NCBI GenBank assembly: GCA_002900995.3 | Contig: CM035315.1 | Coordinates: 2,139,826-2,203,825 of the forward strand | Direction: 5' to 3' | DNA: 64,000 nt | From: Ganoderma boninense | Lineage: Eukaryota; Basidiomycota; Agaricomycetes; Polyporales; Polyporaceae | Shown here: piece after piece, positions 36,123 through 48,185 of the stretch | Layout: each line of letters opens with the position of its first letter | Position numbering within the stretch: position 1 is the stretch's first letter | The notes under the pieces: generated by a model | Told to the model about the DNA's origin: nothing | The model's database searches: none | What the model saw: the letters and a program-made list of their open reading frames with translations, nothing else | Position numbers and translations under genes: made by a program

Positions 36123-37849
36123 TCAGGAGTGATCAATAGAGGACAGACCGACCTCATCCGCCTCCGAGAGCACGAGCTCCTCCTTCCTCATGATCGTCTC
36201 AGCGACCTCGCTGTGCAAGCTCACGACGACCGGGCCCCCGTCTTGCACACCCTCCATCTCAGGCTGTGCTTCCATGCGCCATGCGTTGCCGACGTGCCAC
36301 TGCTCATACGCCCTCCAGGACTCCTTCCAATTCGGTTCGGGGACCCGACGCGCGAGATACCCGCTCGTGGTTAGGGCGAGGAACTGCAAGGAAGGGAGCA
36401 GGCGGGCCAGCGTGGCTGCCGTCTCCTCGAAGTCAAATGCGTCCCCGCGGATGGCGTCTACAAAGTCTTCCGAGTGAGGGATGGTCCAGGGTGCGCCGTG
36501 GTGGACGGTGGCGTGGACGATGATCCGAAGATGGGTCAGGTTGTGTAGAGACCGGAGCGCAGAAACAATCTCGCCCTGTGCAGGACGAGGGGAAAAATGA
36601 GAACTCTACGTCGCTCTCTTCCGGCGGGTGAACCACGTACCAGGAGGTCGTTCCACTGAAGCCGTGCAAAGGCCTCCGCCTCGCCACCGAGTAACAGGTC
36701 GTCGCCGTTGGAGTACACGAAGCACACCATGAGATGCGTCAGCGTGCGCGCCAGTTCTGGGGACAGCAGTTCGTCGAGCTTGCGGATCTGGGGGCTGACG
36801 GCGAGCGACAGCTTCAACCGGGGAACGGGATTCTCGCACAACGCCTCTCTGGCTTAATGGAACCGCGTGTGCCGTTTCATGTATTCGAATATGATCAGCC
36901 GGATCGGGCAGCGGAGCCCGAGGACATAGAGCATCCGCGCGTCCTCCATCCAGACTCGATCAAGCTTCCTCCACGCACGGAAGGGGGCGTCTAGCTGGGC
37001 TCGCTGGTTCGCGGCACGGATGCGGGCGTAGGAGTTCCTGGGTATCCACGTATCGAGCTTCCCGAGGGAGAGTGTGCCGTCGAGTGCTGGAAAGAGGTGC
37101 TGCAGATGGTCGAGCCGCGGCTCTCGCGTTAAATGGCGGATGGACAGCGACCGGACAGCAGGATACTGAGGCACGTCGAAGACGGACGGCGTAGATATGT
37201 TGAGCAGCTTCTGGATCTCATCTCGATCGGCGATAAAGTAGGCCAGTTCGAGTTCTTCGAGTGTCGAGGCTAAGCGGGTGAGGTTAAGGGTGGTTTCGAG
37301 CACGGCAGGGTGCCAGTCGTCGTCTGGAATGTTCCGGCAATAAATACTGAGCCTGCGTAGAGGTGCGCGAACCTCTTTTAGAAGGGTAAGCGCATCCCTG
37401 GTCGAACCATGGACAGAGAGCGAGCGTAGAGACGGGATGTCAGCGATCGTCTTGATAACAAGGGAGTTGTCGACATTGGAGTACCAGTTGCCGAATAAAA
37501 CTTCGATGTGTTTGAGACGTAAACATGAGGATATGGTGTTGATGAGAAGGGAAAAGTCGCCTGATGTTTGTGGGATTCGCGAAGGGCGTTGCCAGTTGTC
37601 CAAGTCAAGATTGAGCTTCAGGGCACGGACGTGCGGCGTGCGAGCCTGCGCATCCGCAAAGAGAAAGGTGTGGAATTTTAGAACAGAGTGACTGTCTTTG
37701 AGATTGGCTGTGAGAGAAGAAAGCAGTCGTCTATTGGCGGCGGGGCGGAGGGAGGAGCAGGTGAGAGTGAAGGAGAGGATGTCTGAGATGTCAGTGAGAA
37801 ACTCGCAGATGATGGCCAGTACGTCCTCATTCAATACCACGGGGCCCAT
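36123..37849 (-). pseudogene. F-box protein B, nonsense-interrupted
   Basis: Paralogue of F-box A and C. The start at 37849 (MGPVVLNEDVLAIICEFL) opens the F-box DILSFTLTCSSLR. The body includes LEELELAYFIADRDE and LDHLQHLFPALDGTLSL. At 36854-36856 the frame meets TAA in RHTRFH-stop-AREALCENPVP. The F-box fragment at 23.4 kb reads FHYAREALRED here, so one base change (TAT to TAA) explains the stop. Beyond it the same frame stays open for about 90 codons to the conserved intron (LQWNDLL/GTACGTGG). Exon 2 is also open: EIVSALRSLHNLTHLRIIVH, LPSLQFLALTTSGYLARR, AETIMRKEELVLSEADE, stop at 36123. The rest is undamaged, so the stop is recent, polymorphic or a base error. A truncated 331-residue F-box protein could be made. 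Confidence 0.8.
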
Positions 37850-38338
37850 AGTGTGTTCTGTGAGTATTGTCCGTGAGCTGTGGCTGAGCGCTGGGACAGG
37901 TACGGTTCAGAGTGGTACTTACTGTAAAGTTACCGCAGGCGACCTCGTCGACATCGCAGAGACCGCCGTTTAGCGCTCGTTTTAGCGATGGCAGTGTGCA
38001 GGCGCACAGCCTCACCAGCCTCACCCAATCGCACTTCGTTGATATTCGTCCGCCTGAATTGGCGTTACATTCGGGACCTACTGTATGTACTTACCACAAT
38101 CGCGATTCGCCTTGTTCTGCCCCTTGAAGTTGCTGCTCCTGCGGAACCTCGTTCGTCCGCGGATGCCAGTCCGCGAACCACCGCACCGCTGGCACTCAAT
38201 GCAACGCAGTCGCGCGCCAGACCGCTGCAGCTCCTGTGTGTCCTGGGTCGAGTCTCGAGAACTTCGTACAAACGGCGCGAGCGTGTCAGAATGTCACATC
38301 TCTCGATGTTGCTAAGTGGGCCTCCACCACCATATCGG
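37850..38338. other. Spacer between tandem F-box genes B and C
   Basis: About 490 nt holding the promoter of B and the 3' flank of C. No separate gene is seen. Confidence 0.5.
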
Positions 38339-40343
38339 CTAGGGTAAGACTGGTCGAGCCGAGCGCATTACTGACAATCTAGTTATACTGATCCTGCACA
38401 GCCGCGGCGCACTTTCCACAACAACTTTGAAAACCTCGTGTATACTCCCGTAGCTAGTCCCAGTTTTCCCGAGGACACTGCGTTGGAACGCTTGCAGGCC
38501 TCTACAGGTACTGGCGGACAAGAAGCGACGACATGAATGTCTGTTTCGCGGACCGCTGTGCTCAGCAATTGCCTCGGAAGATCGTGCCGAGCGGCGGACC
38601 AAACTGACCTTGTCCGTCTCCGAAGGCTCAAGCTCCTCCTTCCTCATGATCGTCTCGGCGACCTCGTCATGCAAGCTTACAAGAACCGGTTCGCTGTCAC
38701 GGCCTTGAATCACGTTCGACTTCGAGGCGGGCCCTGGTTGCTGGGCGACGCGGTAGGCCCGCGTGATGTTCCACTGTTCATATGCTTTCCAGGGCGTCCT
38801 CCCACCGTGTTCGCCGGGGTGCTGGCGCGCTAGACAACCGCTAGTCGTGAGCGCGAGGAACTGCAGGGAGGGGAGCGGGGGCACGAGCGCGACGGCTGTC
38901 GCCTCGAACGCGGATCCACGGATGGAGCGCACAAAGCCCTCTGAGTGCGACGGGGTCCAGGTCCCGTCGTGGCAGATGGTAGCGTGGACGACGATGCGAA
39001 GGTGGGTCAGCCTGCGCAGGGGCTGGAACGCGGAGACCATGTCCTCCTATGAAAATGCAGGATGGAGCGGAAACGAAATGAGAACTCGACTGCCATTCTC
39101 GTCCGGCGAGCTCACGTACTAGGAGTGTGTCCCATCGAAACAGGGCGAATATCTCTGCCTCTCGCAGGGTTCGTGGCCCGTTGCCGTTGGAGTACAGGAA
39201 GCAGATCGTGAGATGGGTCAGCGTGTCCGCCAGCTCTGGAGATAGCAGTTCGACGAACATTGTGCGGAACCTGGGGACGAGCAGGAGCGACAGCTTCAGC
39301 CGGGGCACGGGGTTCTCGCGCAGCGCCTCCTTGGCATGAAAGAGCTGTGTGACATCGACGAATATGACATTGAGGACAACCAACCGGACCGGACAGAGCA
39401 GTCCGAGGGCGTAGAGCATCGACGCATGGCGCACTACAACCCGATCTAGCTTCTTCCACGCACGTGAGGGAGCACTCCTTTGCGCTTGCTGATTCGTGGC
39501 GCGGATATCGGCGTAAGAATCCCGGGGAAGCCATGGATCGATGCCTCCGACGGACAGCGTGCCATCGAGTGCTGGGAAGAGGTGCTGTAGATGGTCCAGA
39601 CGCGGCTGCCGGATGAAGGTGTCAATGGAAAGCGACCGCACAGCGGGATACCGTGCCATGGAGAAAATGGATGTGGAACGGGCGTCTGAGAGCGACCCAT
39701 TCGCATGCCTGTCGACCGCGAACAGGCCCAGCTCGAGTTTTGTGAGTGTTGTGGCGAGACGGGGGAGGTTTAAAGTGTTCTGGAGGGCGGCAGGGTACCA
39801 GAAGCCCTCTGGTATGTTGCGGCAGTGAATCCCCGCCATGCGTAGAGGTGCACGAGCCGTGCGGAGAACGGTGACTGCCTCTCTGATCGAGGCATATACG
39901 GAGAGCGAGCGGAGGCTTGGGATGGCAGCGATCGTGTCGATAAGGCCAGAGTTGTCGTTGTGAGCTGAGTACCCGTCGCTGAGGAAGAGTTTGATATGCT
40001 CGATATGTGGACACGAGGTTAGAATGTTGATGAAGAGAGGAGAGTCATCCTGCTGGTCTGCGATACTACCAGGGGGAGGGTGTTGCGAGACATCGCGGTC
40101 AAGGCTGAGCTTCAGTACATGGATGTGGGGCGTGCGAGCGTGCGCGTCCGCGAAAAGGAAAGAGAGGAACTTGCGGGTGTAGTCTCCGCGTGAGAGCCTG
40201 AGATGTATGGGATGGACAGAAAGCAGGCATTTGGCGGCAACAGGGCGAAGGGAGGAGCAGGTGAGCGCAAAGGAAAGGAGGTCTGCGGAGTCGGTAAGAA
40301 ACTCGCAAACAATGGCCAGAACGTCCACGTTCAGTGTCGGCAT
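38339..40343 (-). CDS. F-box protein C
   Basis: Tandem neighbour and paralogue of B; likely SCF substrate receptor. The start at 40343 (MPTLNVDVLAIVCEFLTD) leads into the F-box DLLSFALTCSSLRPVA. The body includes LDHLQHLFPALDGTLSVG and LVSRFRT-type LRR-like spacing. Exon 1 ends at 39120 (RWDTLL). A 73-nt intron (39119-39047) is in the same position as in A and B. Exon 2 reads EDMVSAFQPLRRLTHLRIVV, then LPSLQFLALTTSGCLARQ and EVAETIMRKEEL. The frame stays open to 38339, giving about 643 residues. That is some 75 residues longer than A, so the last part may instead be removed by an intron after ETDK (GTCAGT). The copy appears intact. Confidence 0.8.
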
Positions 40344-41256
40344 GATAGTTGGTTCCGGGATGACGCTCCTCGACCTAGAGCTTGTCTCCTAAGACAGACG
40401 ATGAATGGCCTTGTTGCGTGGGGGAAGGACGGTGAGATATTGAACGTCTTTCTGAAGAGAGATGAACTAGCTGAACACTTACCTAAGCAGGCTGGCGTCA
40501 GCATTGCCGCCAGAGTCCAGACCGCACCTGTTCCTTCGGCATTAAGTATTTGGCTTTCAGCCCGGCCCTTAAGCTTCACCGGTCACCACCGGCAGCGCCG
40601 CGTTGTCCAGGTTCAGATTCGTACCAAGACGCTCCTCCCATATAATTGAATATTATATTGCTGATACTTCTTAAGACTCGCCAGATCGTATGATGGCCGC
40701 GAGTGCTTCAATCCCAGACGTCCCAGCCGTCTACGCTTCTAGGATATCATACGGCAGCGGACAAGTCGGACTCCGTGGTTGTCTACACCTATAAAGATTT
40801 GTCGTCGCTACAAGTATGGTGTCATTTGGAGGTCAGACATTTTAATAAGGCAACGAACTGTCTGCCCGCGAAGATTTCGACTGGAGCGGGTCTGCTCTCC
40901 TCCAGATTGTCTTACAAGAAGCCTCGTCTCCAGAATTTTTGGTAGACAAAGTTGGAAAAAATCTGAGATGGGTGTGATAGGGAAATGAGCCGACGATGCT
41001 TCATGCGACTACAACTCCGAAACTTCAAGGGAAAATAAATACTATAATATGGAAAGCTGGAAGATACAAGTACGCTTCAACGAAAATTATGACTCAGAGT
41101 GTAGACTGCAAATGCGGCTTGCATCGACGGGCTGGCGGCTACGACTTGCCCGACCATCCCATAACCCCCAAGCAGTCATCGGGTCTGGATATCATGAGGA
41201 ACAAGCATCGTCTGTTAGGGCTTCGACTGTTGAGGATCATAAATGGTGGAATGCAC
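40344..41256. other. Intergenic, no gene recognised
   Basis: Between the divergently placed F-box C start and the 3' end of family X copy 2. AT-rich at about 40.63-41.05 kb; no coding signature. Confidence 0.5.
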
Positions 41257-42040
41257 TTACTGCTCTTGAGCCATCAAGAGACCATCCACAAAGAGTCGTG
41301 GCTGTACCGTCCCCCTCGAACGCACGTCGACGCTGAGAACTTTGACCTGCTCCAACTTGTAGGGAAAGTTGGGGAGGCCTTTCTGTTGGATGGCCTGAGT
41401 ATCCCACGTCTACTTAGTAGGACGTAAATAGGACTACTCACGATGATCTCCTTGATCTGCTCGGCAGCGAAGATGGCTATTTCGCCTCTCGTCGGAACCA
41501 CGCGCGCTTGCTTCATGTGGGCTTTCTTGGCGTACGCGGGGTTGCAAAACTATCAAGGTGAACGATGGTCAATAAATGTAAACGCAGAGGAATAGAGATA
41601 CAAGCAATGGTGCGCGTACATCGACGTGTAGTGCTCTCTTCTCAGGATAACCTCTTCCCCCAACGGCGGGCAGAGCTCCATCGGGGTCAACGATTTCACT
41701 TTGGTCGCTGGAAAGCACAGTGGAGACGGTGAAACCATGGGGGAAGAAGGAGACTTGGAGATGGGCACGCGTCTCGTCACCAGTACCATTCGTGTATGGG
41801 TACTGTGGGATCTCCCTCAAGTTCTATCGCCGAAAGGTCAGCCCTGGACACTGCGCGGCACATATTTTCCTTTGTACTCACATGGTCGATGGCGGCTGGG
41901 TCGATGGGTATGTGTCCTGGCTGTTTCTCCTCAAGACTGGGAGCGGAAGAGTCGACAGGTTTGTTGGCGGGGATCTTGCTGCGTTCGTCGGGGGGGACAG
42001 CGAGGCGGAGCGAAGAGTCTTGGTTGAGGTTCGTGTTCAT
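41257..42040 (-). CDS. Family X copy 2, unknown function
   Basis: An intact four-exon member of a family I cannot name. The start at 42040 (MNTNLNQDSSLRLAV) opens a variable N-terminal exon ending GHIPIDPAAIDH, with GHIP shared with copy 4. Exon 2 has ELREIPQYPYTNGTGDET, then FFPHGFTVSTVLSSDQSEIV and KRALHVD. Exon 3 begins FCNPAYAKKAHMKQARV and includes PTRGEIAIFAAEQIKEII. Exon 4 reads GLPNFPYKLEQVKVLSVDVR, SRGTVQPRLFVDG, and ends MAQEQ at 41257-41259 (TAA). About 200 residues. No signal peptide or membrane segment is visible, so it is probably cytosolic or nuclear. The introns fall at the same places as in copy 4. Function unknown; the compact beta-rich look of SRGTVQPRLF is an impression only. 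Confidence 0.75.
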
Positions 42041-42134
42041 TGTATCGAAAGAGGGTAGAGGGGATGACGGACATTGTCGGTGCTGGCGGGCTGAGGATTT
42101 ATGGTCACTGAGATTGGACAGCTATCTTACAGCA

Positions 42135-42195
42135 GACAGTCAGGATGCTCGACGGACAAGTGCTTGCGCGGTGGAAGGATATCGCACGTACCCGT
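42135..42195 (-). promoter_or_regulatory. Conserved upstream block of family X copy 2
   Basis: On the minus strand a block reads ACGTGCGATATCCTTCCACC, followed 24 nt downstream by TGACTGTC. It ends about 95 bp before the start codon. The block upstream of copy 4 (55856-55915) has GTGCGATATCCTTCTACTGC and TGACTATC with the same 24-nt spacing. It may be a regulatory element or simply duplicated promoter sequence. Confidence 0.5.
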
Positions 42196-43571
42196 ATTGT
42201 GGAATCTAGATGTGGTCAGTAAAGGCCGTGGATAGGCGGACACGCGAGAGAAACGCCTGGATAACCACGCCCTCATACTTGCACGATACCAAGCTACGTT
42301 GGAGGCGCAGACAACGAATTTCAAGACCGGTGAAGCGGCAGACAGCGGCGAGGATAGACGGCCAATGATCAAGTTGGAAGAGACTGTATCTAAAATAACG
42401 ATTCACCAGGATCAACCTCCAACTCAAAAAAAGAAGGCTATCTTAGGGGCACCCACCTTACGCTTCCCAGTGCTGTCTAGCTACCGTCATCGAGACGTTC
42501 ACTTGATGAGGAACATGGGATGTCGCACCGCGAACCACTCTTAGTGGCTCTCCGCGCCGTCGCTGTAAAACCTGCCGCGAATGCTGAGCCCCAGCTCCCT
42601 GGGCTAGGTTTGGTGACGATGCAACGACTGCTGCCCATGTTCCACCCGCTAGACATATTTCTCCCGACAAAACGTATTCCGTCTATCCGAGCACATGCTT
42701 TGCAGTGGCTACTGAGGCGTGCGATCAAATTAGCTAACTTTGAATCATGGATAACTGAGACTCAAGCCCTCACCCCAAGTCGGAGCGCTGTGATGGCCCA
42801 TGACGATATCCAGACCGCCGAACCCGACGTGCCCGCCTGAGCCTGAGCCTGGCCGCTGGCTACGCATAGGTCTCATCCTGTGCATGTACAAAGAGTTAGT
42901 TAACGTATATCTGTAAAAATTAAGCTCCAAGCGACATGCGGCGTCCATACGTCTATTCCGGAGCACCGACTCGGAGGAAGAAATCCAACATCAGTATATC
43001 CACTGGCGCCACGCCGCTAGCAGGTCGGCGGACTCGTTGTGGCTAGCGGAAAACCGCAGCCTTGGTCTGTCAACGATCCAGAGAAACTAGTCTGAAGTTT
43101 GACCTCGGTATGCTTTGTCGCCGTTGGGAGGGGGGTTCGAGGGAATCGGAGTGAGAGGTTGAAAGCGTCGGGTAAGCGCGCAGCGACCAGTATCGATTAA
43201 CTTACTTTTAGACTAAGCTACTTACCATCCTTTATCCACTTCTTAATTGTGGGAAATGCCGATTTAATATTGATGTTCAGTTCTCTGTTTACTTCAACTT
43301 TGCCAGTTATTTAACTATGGGTCGCGTGGTGTGGTGAAGAAGATACAGACTGTTTTAGTTTTATCGGTGTATTACACAACATACAACAAATAAAACGCGG
43401 TCAGCTCCGAGGCTGACGACAAACATCCCATCTGAGAGCGAAGTTGCAGCCGCTACCCTGAGCGACTACGACCATCACCTGCGCTTGAAGACCAGCGGTG
43501 CGCGCTCCGGACTGCAATTATCGTCAGTATCCTTGTGCAACGTGACAGCTGATGAAGGCCAAGTGGACGCA
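42196..43571. other. Intergenic, no gene recognised
   Basis: Between the family X copy 2 promoter block and the 3' end of the P450 at 43.6 kb. Short frames lack motifs. AT-rich sequence at 43.2-43.4 kb may belong to the P450 3' flank. Confidence 0.5.
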
Positions 43572-45751
43572 CTATACGGTCAGGCTGTGCACGCTCTTCA
43601 GCAGCCTCTTCTTCCGCGCCTCGAACGTCTCGCCCACGAACTGCGCCTCCTCCCGCACCTCGACCCTGTACCGCGACACGATGAGCGTGAGGACTGCCAC
43701 GCCCTCCGTCTCCGCGAACCCGCGCCCGATGCACCCGCGCGGCCCCGCGCTGAAGGGGAGGAACGCGTCGCGGTTGTAGCTGCCCAGGAAGCGCGCAGGC
43801 CTGAACTTGTCCGGCTCCTCCCAGTACCGCGGGTTGTGATGAAGCGAGGGCGTGCAGATCGAGATGTGGGACCCGCGCGGGATCGGGATGGTGCCCTTCT
43901 CGCCGGCGGCGTTCGTGGTCGTGAAGGTGACGTCGTCGACGTTGACCTTGGGGATGAAGACGACCGGGGGGAAGAGGCGGAGTGTCTCGTTCAGGACGCT
44001 AGGGTGGGGCTAGTGTGAGTGGAAAAGCGGGTCAGGGAGGCAACAGGAGACGCACGCGAGAGAGTAGGAGAGCGAGCCGAAGTCCTCGTACGTCTGGAAC
44101 CAACCAGTCATTATTTAGACAATCCAGTCGTCATTAAAGGAACGAGGCATACAGGGTTCCGGCCAGAAGGTAAGATAGTTTTGATGTTCTGGTAGAAAGC
44201 CTCCTGCTCGTCTTGATGCAGTGCGAGGAGAATGAACGCGTAGGCCAAGGTGTGGGCCGTTGTCTCGTACCCTGCCACAAGGAATAAAAATATATTACCT
44301 AGGACCATCTCGATGTCAGGCATTCACAATCGAACTAGAGGCGGGCACGCGCACCGAGGAGTGCATCGTCAGAGATCTTCGCAGCGCCATCTTCCTCCGC
44401 CTCGTTCGCGTCCAGCAAGCTGCTGAACAGGTCGTACCGCTCCTCCTTGACCTTGGCGGACCGTCGTGCTTCGACCATCTCCTTGAGATACCTCTACCGA
44501 GGCGAACGTGCGCGGATCAGCTGGCTCGCTCGGGGTCTGAAAGTACGCGACGCGAGATGAGAGACGACGCACCTCGAGATCCTCGTTAGCTCTCATGAAC
44601 TTGCGCATCGTCGGCGTGCCCCAGCGCAACATCCAAACCGGGAACATTATCCTCCAGAGCAGCCTGTGGGATACCTCATACAGCGCGTCCGTGAACGTCA
44701 TCGTGTACCCTGCCGGCGCGATCTTGTCCTCGTTCCACGAGACACGTCGCCCAAAGCCGGCGACACCGATGACGGATAGCGTGATCTACGGGACACATGT
44801 ATTAAACCCCAATTCCGAGAGGAAAGAATGGGCGAGACAGGACACGCACGGGTACTGTGACGTCCATGATGTGGTTCACGTCGATCACCTCGCGCGAGCC
44901 CCACTCGCTCTGGACGAGGTCCTCGAGGACACGGATAGTCTCGTCCCAGACGAGCCGGTTGTTCCGCTGTCGGCGTCGTTCGTCCAGTGACCAGGTTAGC
45001 TCGCCGTATGAGTGTGGGGGAAGCGAGCGATGGCGCAGACGTACCTCGGAAAAGGCGGGCGCGACGATCTTCCGCTGGTGCTTCCACTCGTCGCCCTCGG
45101 TCGCAATGATGTTTGTTCCGAACACTCGCAGCAGCGCATAGGGTCCGGTTGGCTTTGGGAAGCGCGCCCGCGCGCCTACTATCTCCTGCACATGACCATT
45201 GGCGCGGTTCAGCGGAAGACTTTACAGGCACCGAGGCGAGGCACACGACAGAGACGAACCTTGATGATGTTCGGGTCTGCAATGTACACGTCCGCCTTAG
45301 GCCGCGGAAGCAGGTTTATCTGCGCCAACAGTTAGTGTGCGCCAATCCATGCCAACGCCGTCCGCAGCTGCCGTACTGTGGCGTACAGGGCGTCGCGCTT
45401 CGTAAGTGGGTGCGTCCACAGATTGGCAACGTACCACGGTGATGACGTCCCACCCTGCTTTCTCGAAGTCATCAAAGTTTGTGTAGAAGGGCCATTGCAT
45501 GCCCGGTGTCAGCCATTTGACCCGGAAGGGCGGAATGAGCCAGCGGTCGTTGAAAACTGTCCGGAGGCCAGGCCAATACCTGTACGTGCCGTTCCCAGTC
45601 AGCCGATGTTACCGGTTGCTATACTCGCGAGGCCCAAGCGCCCTACGTACCCGACCGCCCGTTCTTCCTGTCGGAAGGCGCTGAATCTCTGGAGGATGAA
45701 TATGACGGCAAACGTGCCGAGGAGGACGTAAACCTGCCCGCTTTCGAGCAT
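43572..45751 (-). CDS. Microsomal cytochrome P450 (2)
   Basis: ER-anchored monooxygenase using NADPH-P450 reductase. The start at 45751 opens the anchor MLESGQVYVLLGTFAVIFIL. Exons read GLRTVFNDRWLIPPFRVKWL, FEKAGWDVITV, INLLPRPKADVYIADPNIIK and ARFPKPTGPYALLRVFGTN. Then come EWKHQRKIVAPAFSE (helix C), RNNRLVWDETIRVLEDLVQS, ITLSVIGVAGFGRRVSW and the I-helix FLFLVAGYETTAHTLAYAF (AGxETT). The K-helix is ETLRLFPP, the meander PDKFRPARFLG, and the haem loop FSAGPRGCIGRGFAETEG, all canonical. It ends VHSLTV with the TAG at 43572-43574. About twelve exons and roughly 540 residues. Very similar to the partial gene at 62.9 kb, so both belong to one family; I do not assign a CYP number or substrate. 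Confidence 0.85.
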
Positions 45752-46208
45752 ATCGGCAGGCTTTCAGTTGTATGCGAAGTAGAGAGTGGAGCAGGTTCGG
45801 GGTGAGAAGAGAAGCTGGGGTCGAGGACCACGTATATGTGTTGTCTTGGCACTGAACTATTCCTCTCGCTGATGCATGATGCGGCCCGGGTGGCAACCAC
45901 TGGCACTTGGAAGTTGGATCGTCGAACGTGGTTCGCTGGCAGCGCAGCCCCAAAGCGACCGTCAGGCTGTGCATGTCACGGCGTGACCCTTGAAAATCAC
46001 ATGGAACGATAAGTAGGACAGACTTGGACCTTCGCCACGAGGTTTAACCAGTTTACGTTTACTGGAACTGTAGCCAACTTAGTTAAGTCCATGTAAGTAC
46101 GTTTGCAAGTACCTAGCAAGCATACGCCACATTGTGCGCGAGTTGTTCCGGGAAGTTAAGCTGGCAAAAACAGGTGGCTTCGAATAGACTATGCCAAGGG
46201 TTGTTCAC
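45752..46208. other. Upstream region of P450 2
   Basis: No TATA box stands out. No coding feature recognised up to the tRNA terminator. Confidence 0.4.
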
Positions 46209-46213
46209 AAAAA
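46209..46213 (-). terminator. Pol III terminator of tRNA-Met (minus copy)
   Basis: Five consecutive T on the minus strand, 12 nt after the tRNA 3' end. Confidence 0.6.
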
Positions 46214-46225
46214 TGTCGACCACGT

Positions 46226-46297
46226 TAGTAACTCCTGGTTTCGATCCAGGGACTTCAGGGTTATGAGCCCTGCACGCTTCCACTGCGTCAAGTTGCT
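46226..46297 (-). tRNA. tRNA-Met(CAU), elongator, with acceptor mismatch
   Basis: Reads 5' to 3' from 46297. The acceptor strand is AGCAACT, the D arm ACGC/GCGT, and the anticodon stem CAGGG/CCCTG with loop CTCATAA (anticodon CAU). The T arm is CCTGG-ATCGAAA-CCAGG and the 3' acceptor AGTTACT plus discriminator A. It is intronless and 72 nt long. It is identical to the 59.1 kb copy except for one base in the 3' acceptor strand (A for G), which makes a C-A mismatch at pair 3-70. B box GGATCGAAACC intact. Probably transcribed; stability and charging are uncertain. Confidence 0.9.
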
Positions 46298-47542
46298 GTT
46301 CTCGGAATTCGCAATCAATCTTCCATGGCATCCAGGCGTGGGTTGTGGACTGGAAAAGGAGGACACGCGCGCAAATACTGATGTGGATCACAAGCAACCA
46401 TATGGGACAGGTCCGTGCAAAGTAAATAAAGTAAGGTCGTGGAGTCTACATACGGGACTACTTATCGAGACCGCCTGTGGCGATTTGATTCTGGTTTTGA
46501 ACATTCGAGCAGACCAGAGCAGACCTTGGAAGTCCCTGGCGGCGATTCGCGGAGCATACGCATCGTCCAGCGATTGGGTATACAAGGCGGCCGGCTTGGG
46601 CGTTGCGGCTCTGATCAAATGATACGCTCAGTCAACGCGAAGCATCCGGACATGTTCCTCCCGGTCGAGCTGGATGGTGATGCGGCCCATCTCTGTCTTC
46701 TGGGGGGAGATGGGTATCCCTGTTTTTATTGAGACATTTTGAAGTCTTCGGCGTGTCGAGGCGGATCGTGACTGCTCCTTGTCAGGCGCTAACGAATACG
46801 ACACGAGTCTACATGATCTGTTAGTCAGGCTGCATATGAGAGATGGGTATCTATCTGCGACTCACCCTTTACATGCGCATAGCACCCAGTCATCACAGCT
46901 ACGCGACGTAACAGTCAAGCTGGTGGTGCGGTGAGATGCAGTCAGTCAATCCAAGGTTGACTCAAGCGCGTCGAGCACAGCTTCTCCTCGCCATGTCCAA
47001 CACGGAAGGAATCAGTGGCGCTAGCCCTTCAAGCTTGCCTCCGCATGCTAAGCCACGTAGAGCCCTTGATGACCTTGAGCGAACATTTTGAACTGTGGAC
47101 GCCGCATATGGGTGAGACCGGATGGCGAGGAATCGAAGCCGTAGCGACAACATTGGAGCTCGAGCACCAAAGGTATGGAGAACGATAAGCGTTGGATCGG
47201 AAGCACCGCTCACGATACTTTCCCACCCGGAGACACTGCTCGAGCTGCACCGCTCGCCGCGCCGTTGCGCCCTCATACACAAGCACAGAAGCGTCGCGAG
47301 AGGGATGGGCGCTGCCATCACACAGAACAACGCCCGTGCGTCCTGTATAAACACGCCGCGAGAACGGACCGGCCGACGAGCTCGCATCCGCTCTCGCAGC
47401 CACGTCCATCGAACCTTATCGCCCTCGCACGAACGCCCCATCCCCATCTATATCACCACCTCGACGACAGGGGACAGCGCCACCACTCCCAGTAGCACGA
47501 CTACCACCCCACCTTCGACCTTGACTCCGGCACTGAGGAGGG
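46298..47542. other. Intergenic, no gene recognised
   Basis: Between the tRNA and the DUF6593 gene. Frames of up to about 190 codons at 47.1-47.5 kb are C-rich and lack motifs; they probably cover the DUF6593 promoter. An ACC/CCACC-rich tract precedes the start codon. Confidence 0.45.
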
Positions 47543-48185
47543 ATGTTGCAACTCACCTTTACGGACCGCCCGCTGAACTCGATCGTGGTGAATGCGGCGA
47601 ACGGTCAGATCATGTACGACGTCAAGACGCCACAGTTGCGCGGGGGGTCGACGACGACGGTGCGCGACGCGAGAGGGGACGTGGTGGCGATATATGAGAG
47701 CTCGGCGTTCGTCCATGAGCTGACCATCCGGGGGGAGAGGAGGGACTTGAACGGGTGGCTGGAGCGGGAGCATACCTTGTCACTGTGAGTAACACCTCGG
47801 AGCTTTGCGCTTTGGAGATGAGGTGCTCACCTGAAACTTATGTCTACAGATCAAGGCGGATGCATGCGCCGAATGGGAGGAAGTACGAGTGGAGGTGGCA
47901 CAAGTTCGCCTGGATGGTGAGTGTGGCGATTCCGGCGAGGACCGGTCTCCGCTAAGTAGAATGCGAATAAGGACTCACGGACGCCATCTAGGTCACAGAT
48001 TCCGCGACTGGACAGCTCGTAGCGATGTCACGGAGCGCGAGCAAGTTGCATGGGACGAAGTTCACGGTGGAGGTATGGAAGAGGGCTTGCCGATACTGGA
48101 CGCGATCGTGACATCGTTCGCGCTCCTCGAGGCGAGGGCTAAAGCAGCGCATGCCGTCGCACTTGCACGCGAGGCTAGCATATGA
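47543..48185 (+). CDS. DUF6593 domain protein
   Basis: Small basidiomycete-specific domain protein of unknown function. The start at 47543 (MLQLTFTDRPLNSIVVNAAN) is the standard beginning of the domain. Exon 1 ends WLEREHTLSL. Exon 2 gives SRRMHAPNGRKYEWRWHKFA and exon 3 TDSATGQLVAMSRSASKLHG, then KFTVEV. In that frame a TGA follows 13 codons later. The next frame instead continues MEEGLPILDAIVTSFALLEA and ends at 48185, which is how DUF6593 proteins normally end. I therefore infer a 1-nt deletion near 48.07 kb in this sequence. With the shift corrected the protein would be about 165-170 residues. No signal peptide. Neighbouring genes carry similar single-base shifts. Confidence 0.75.

Noticed and set aside
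46230..46290. Shared peptide (SWFRSRDFRVMSPARFHCVK) in frames at 46.2 and 59.1 kb as a gene family
   Set aside because: It is the antisense translation of the two tRNA-Met genes.
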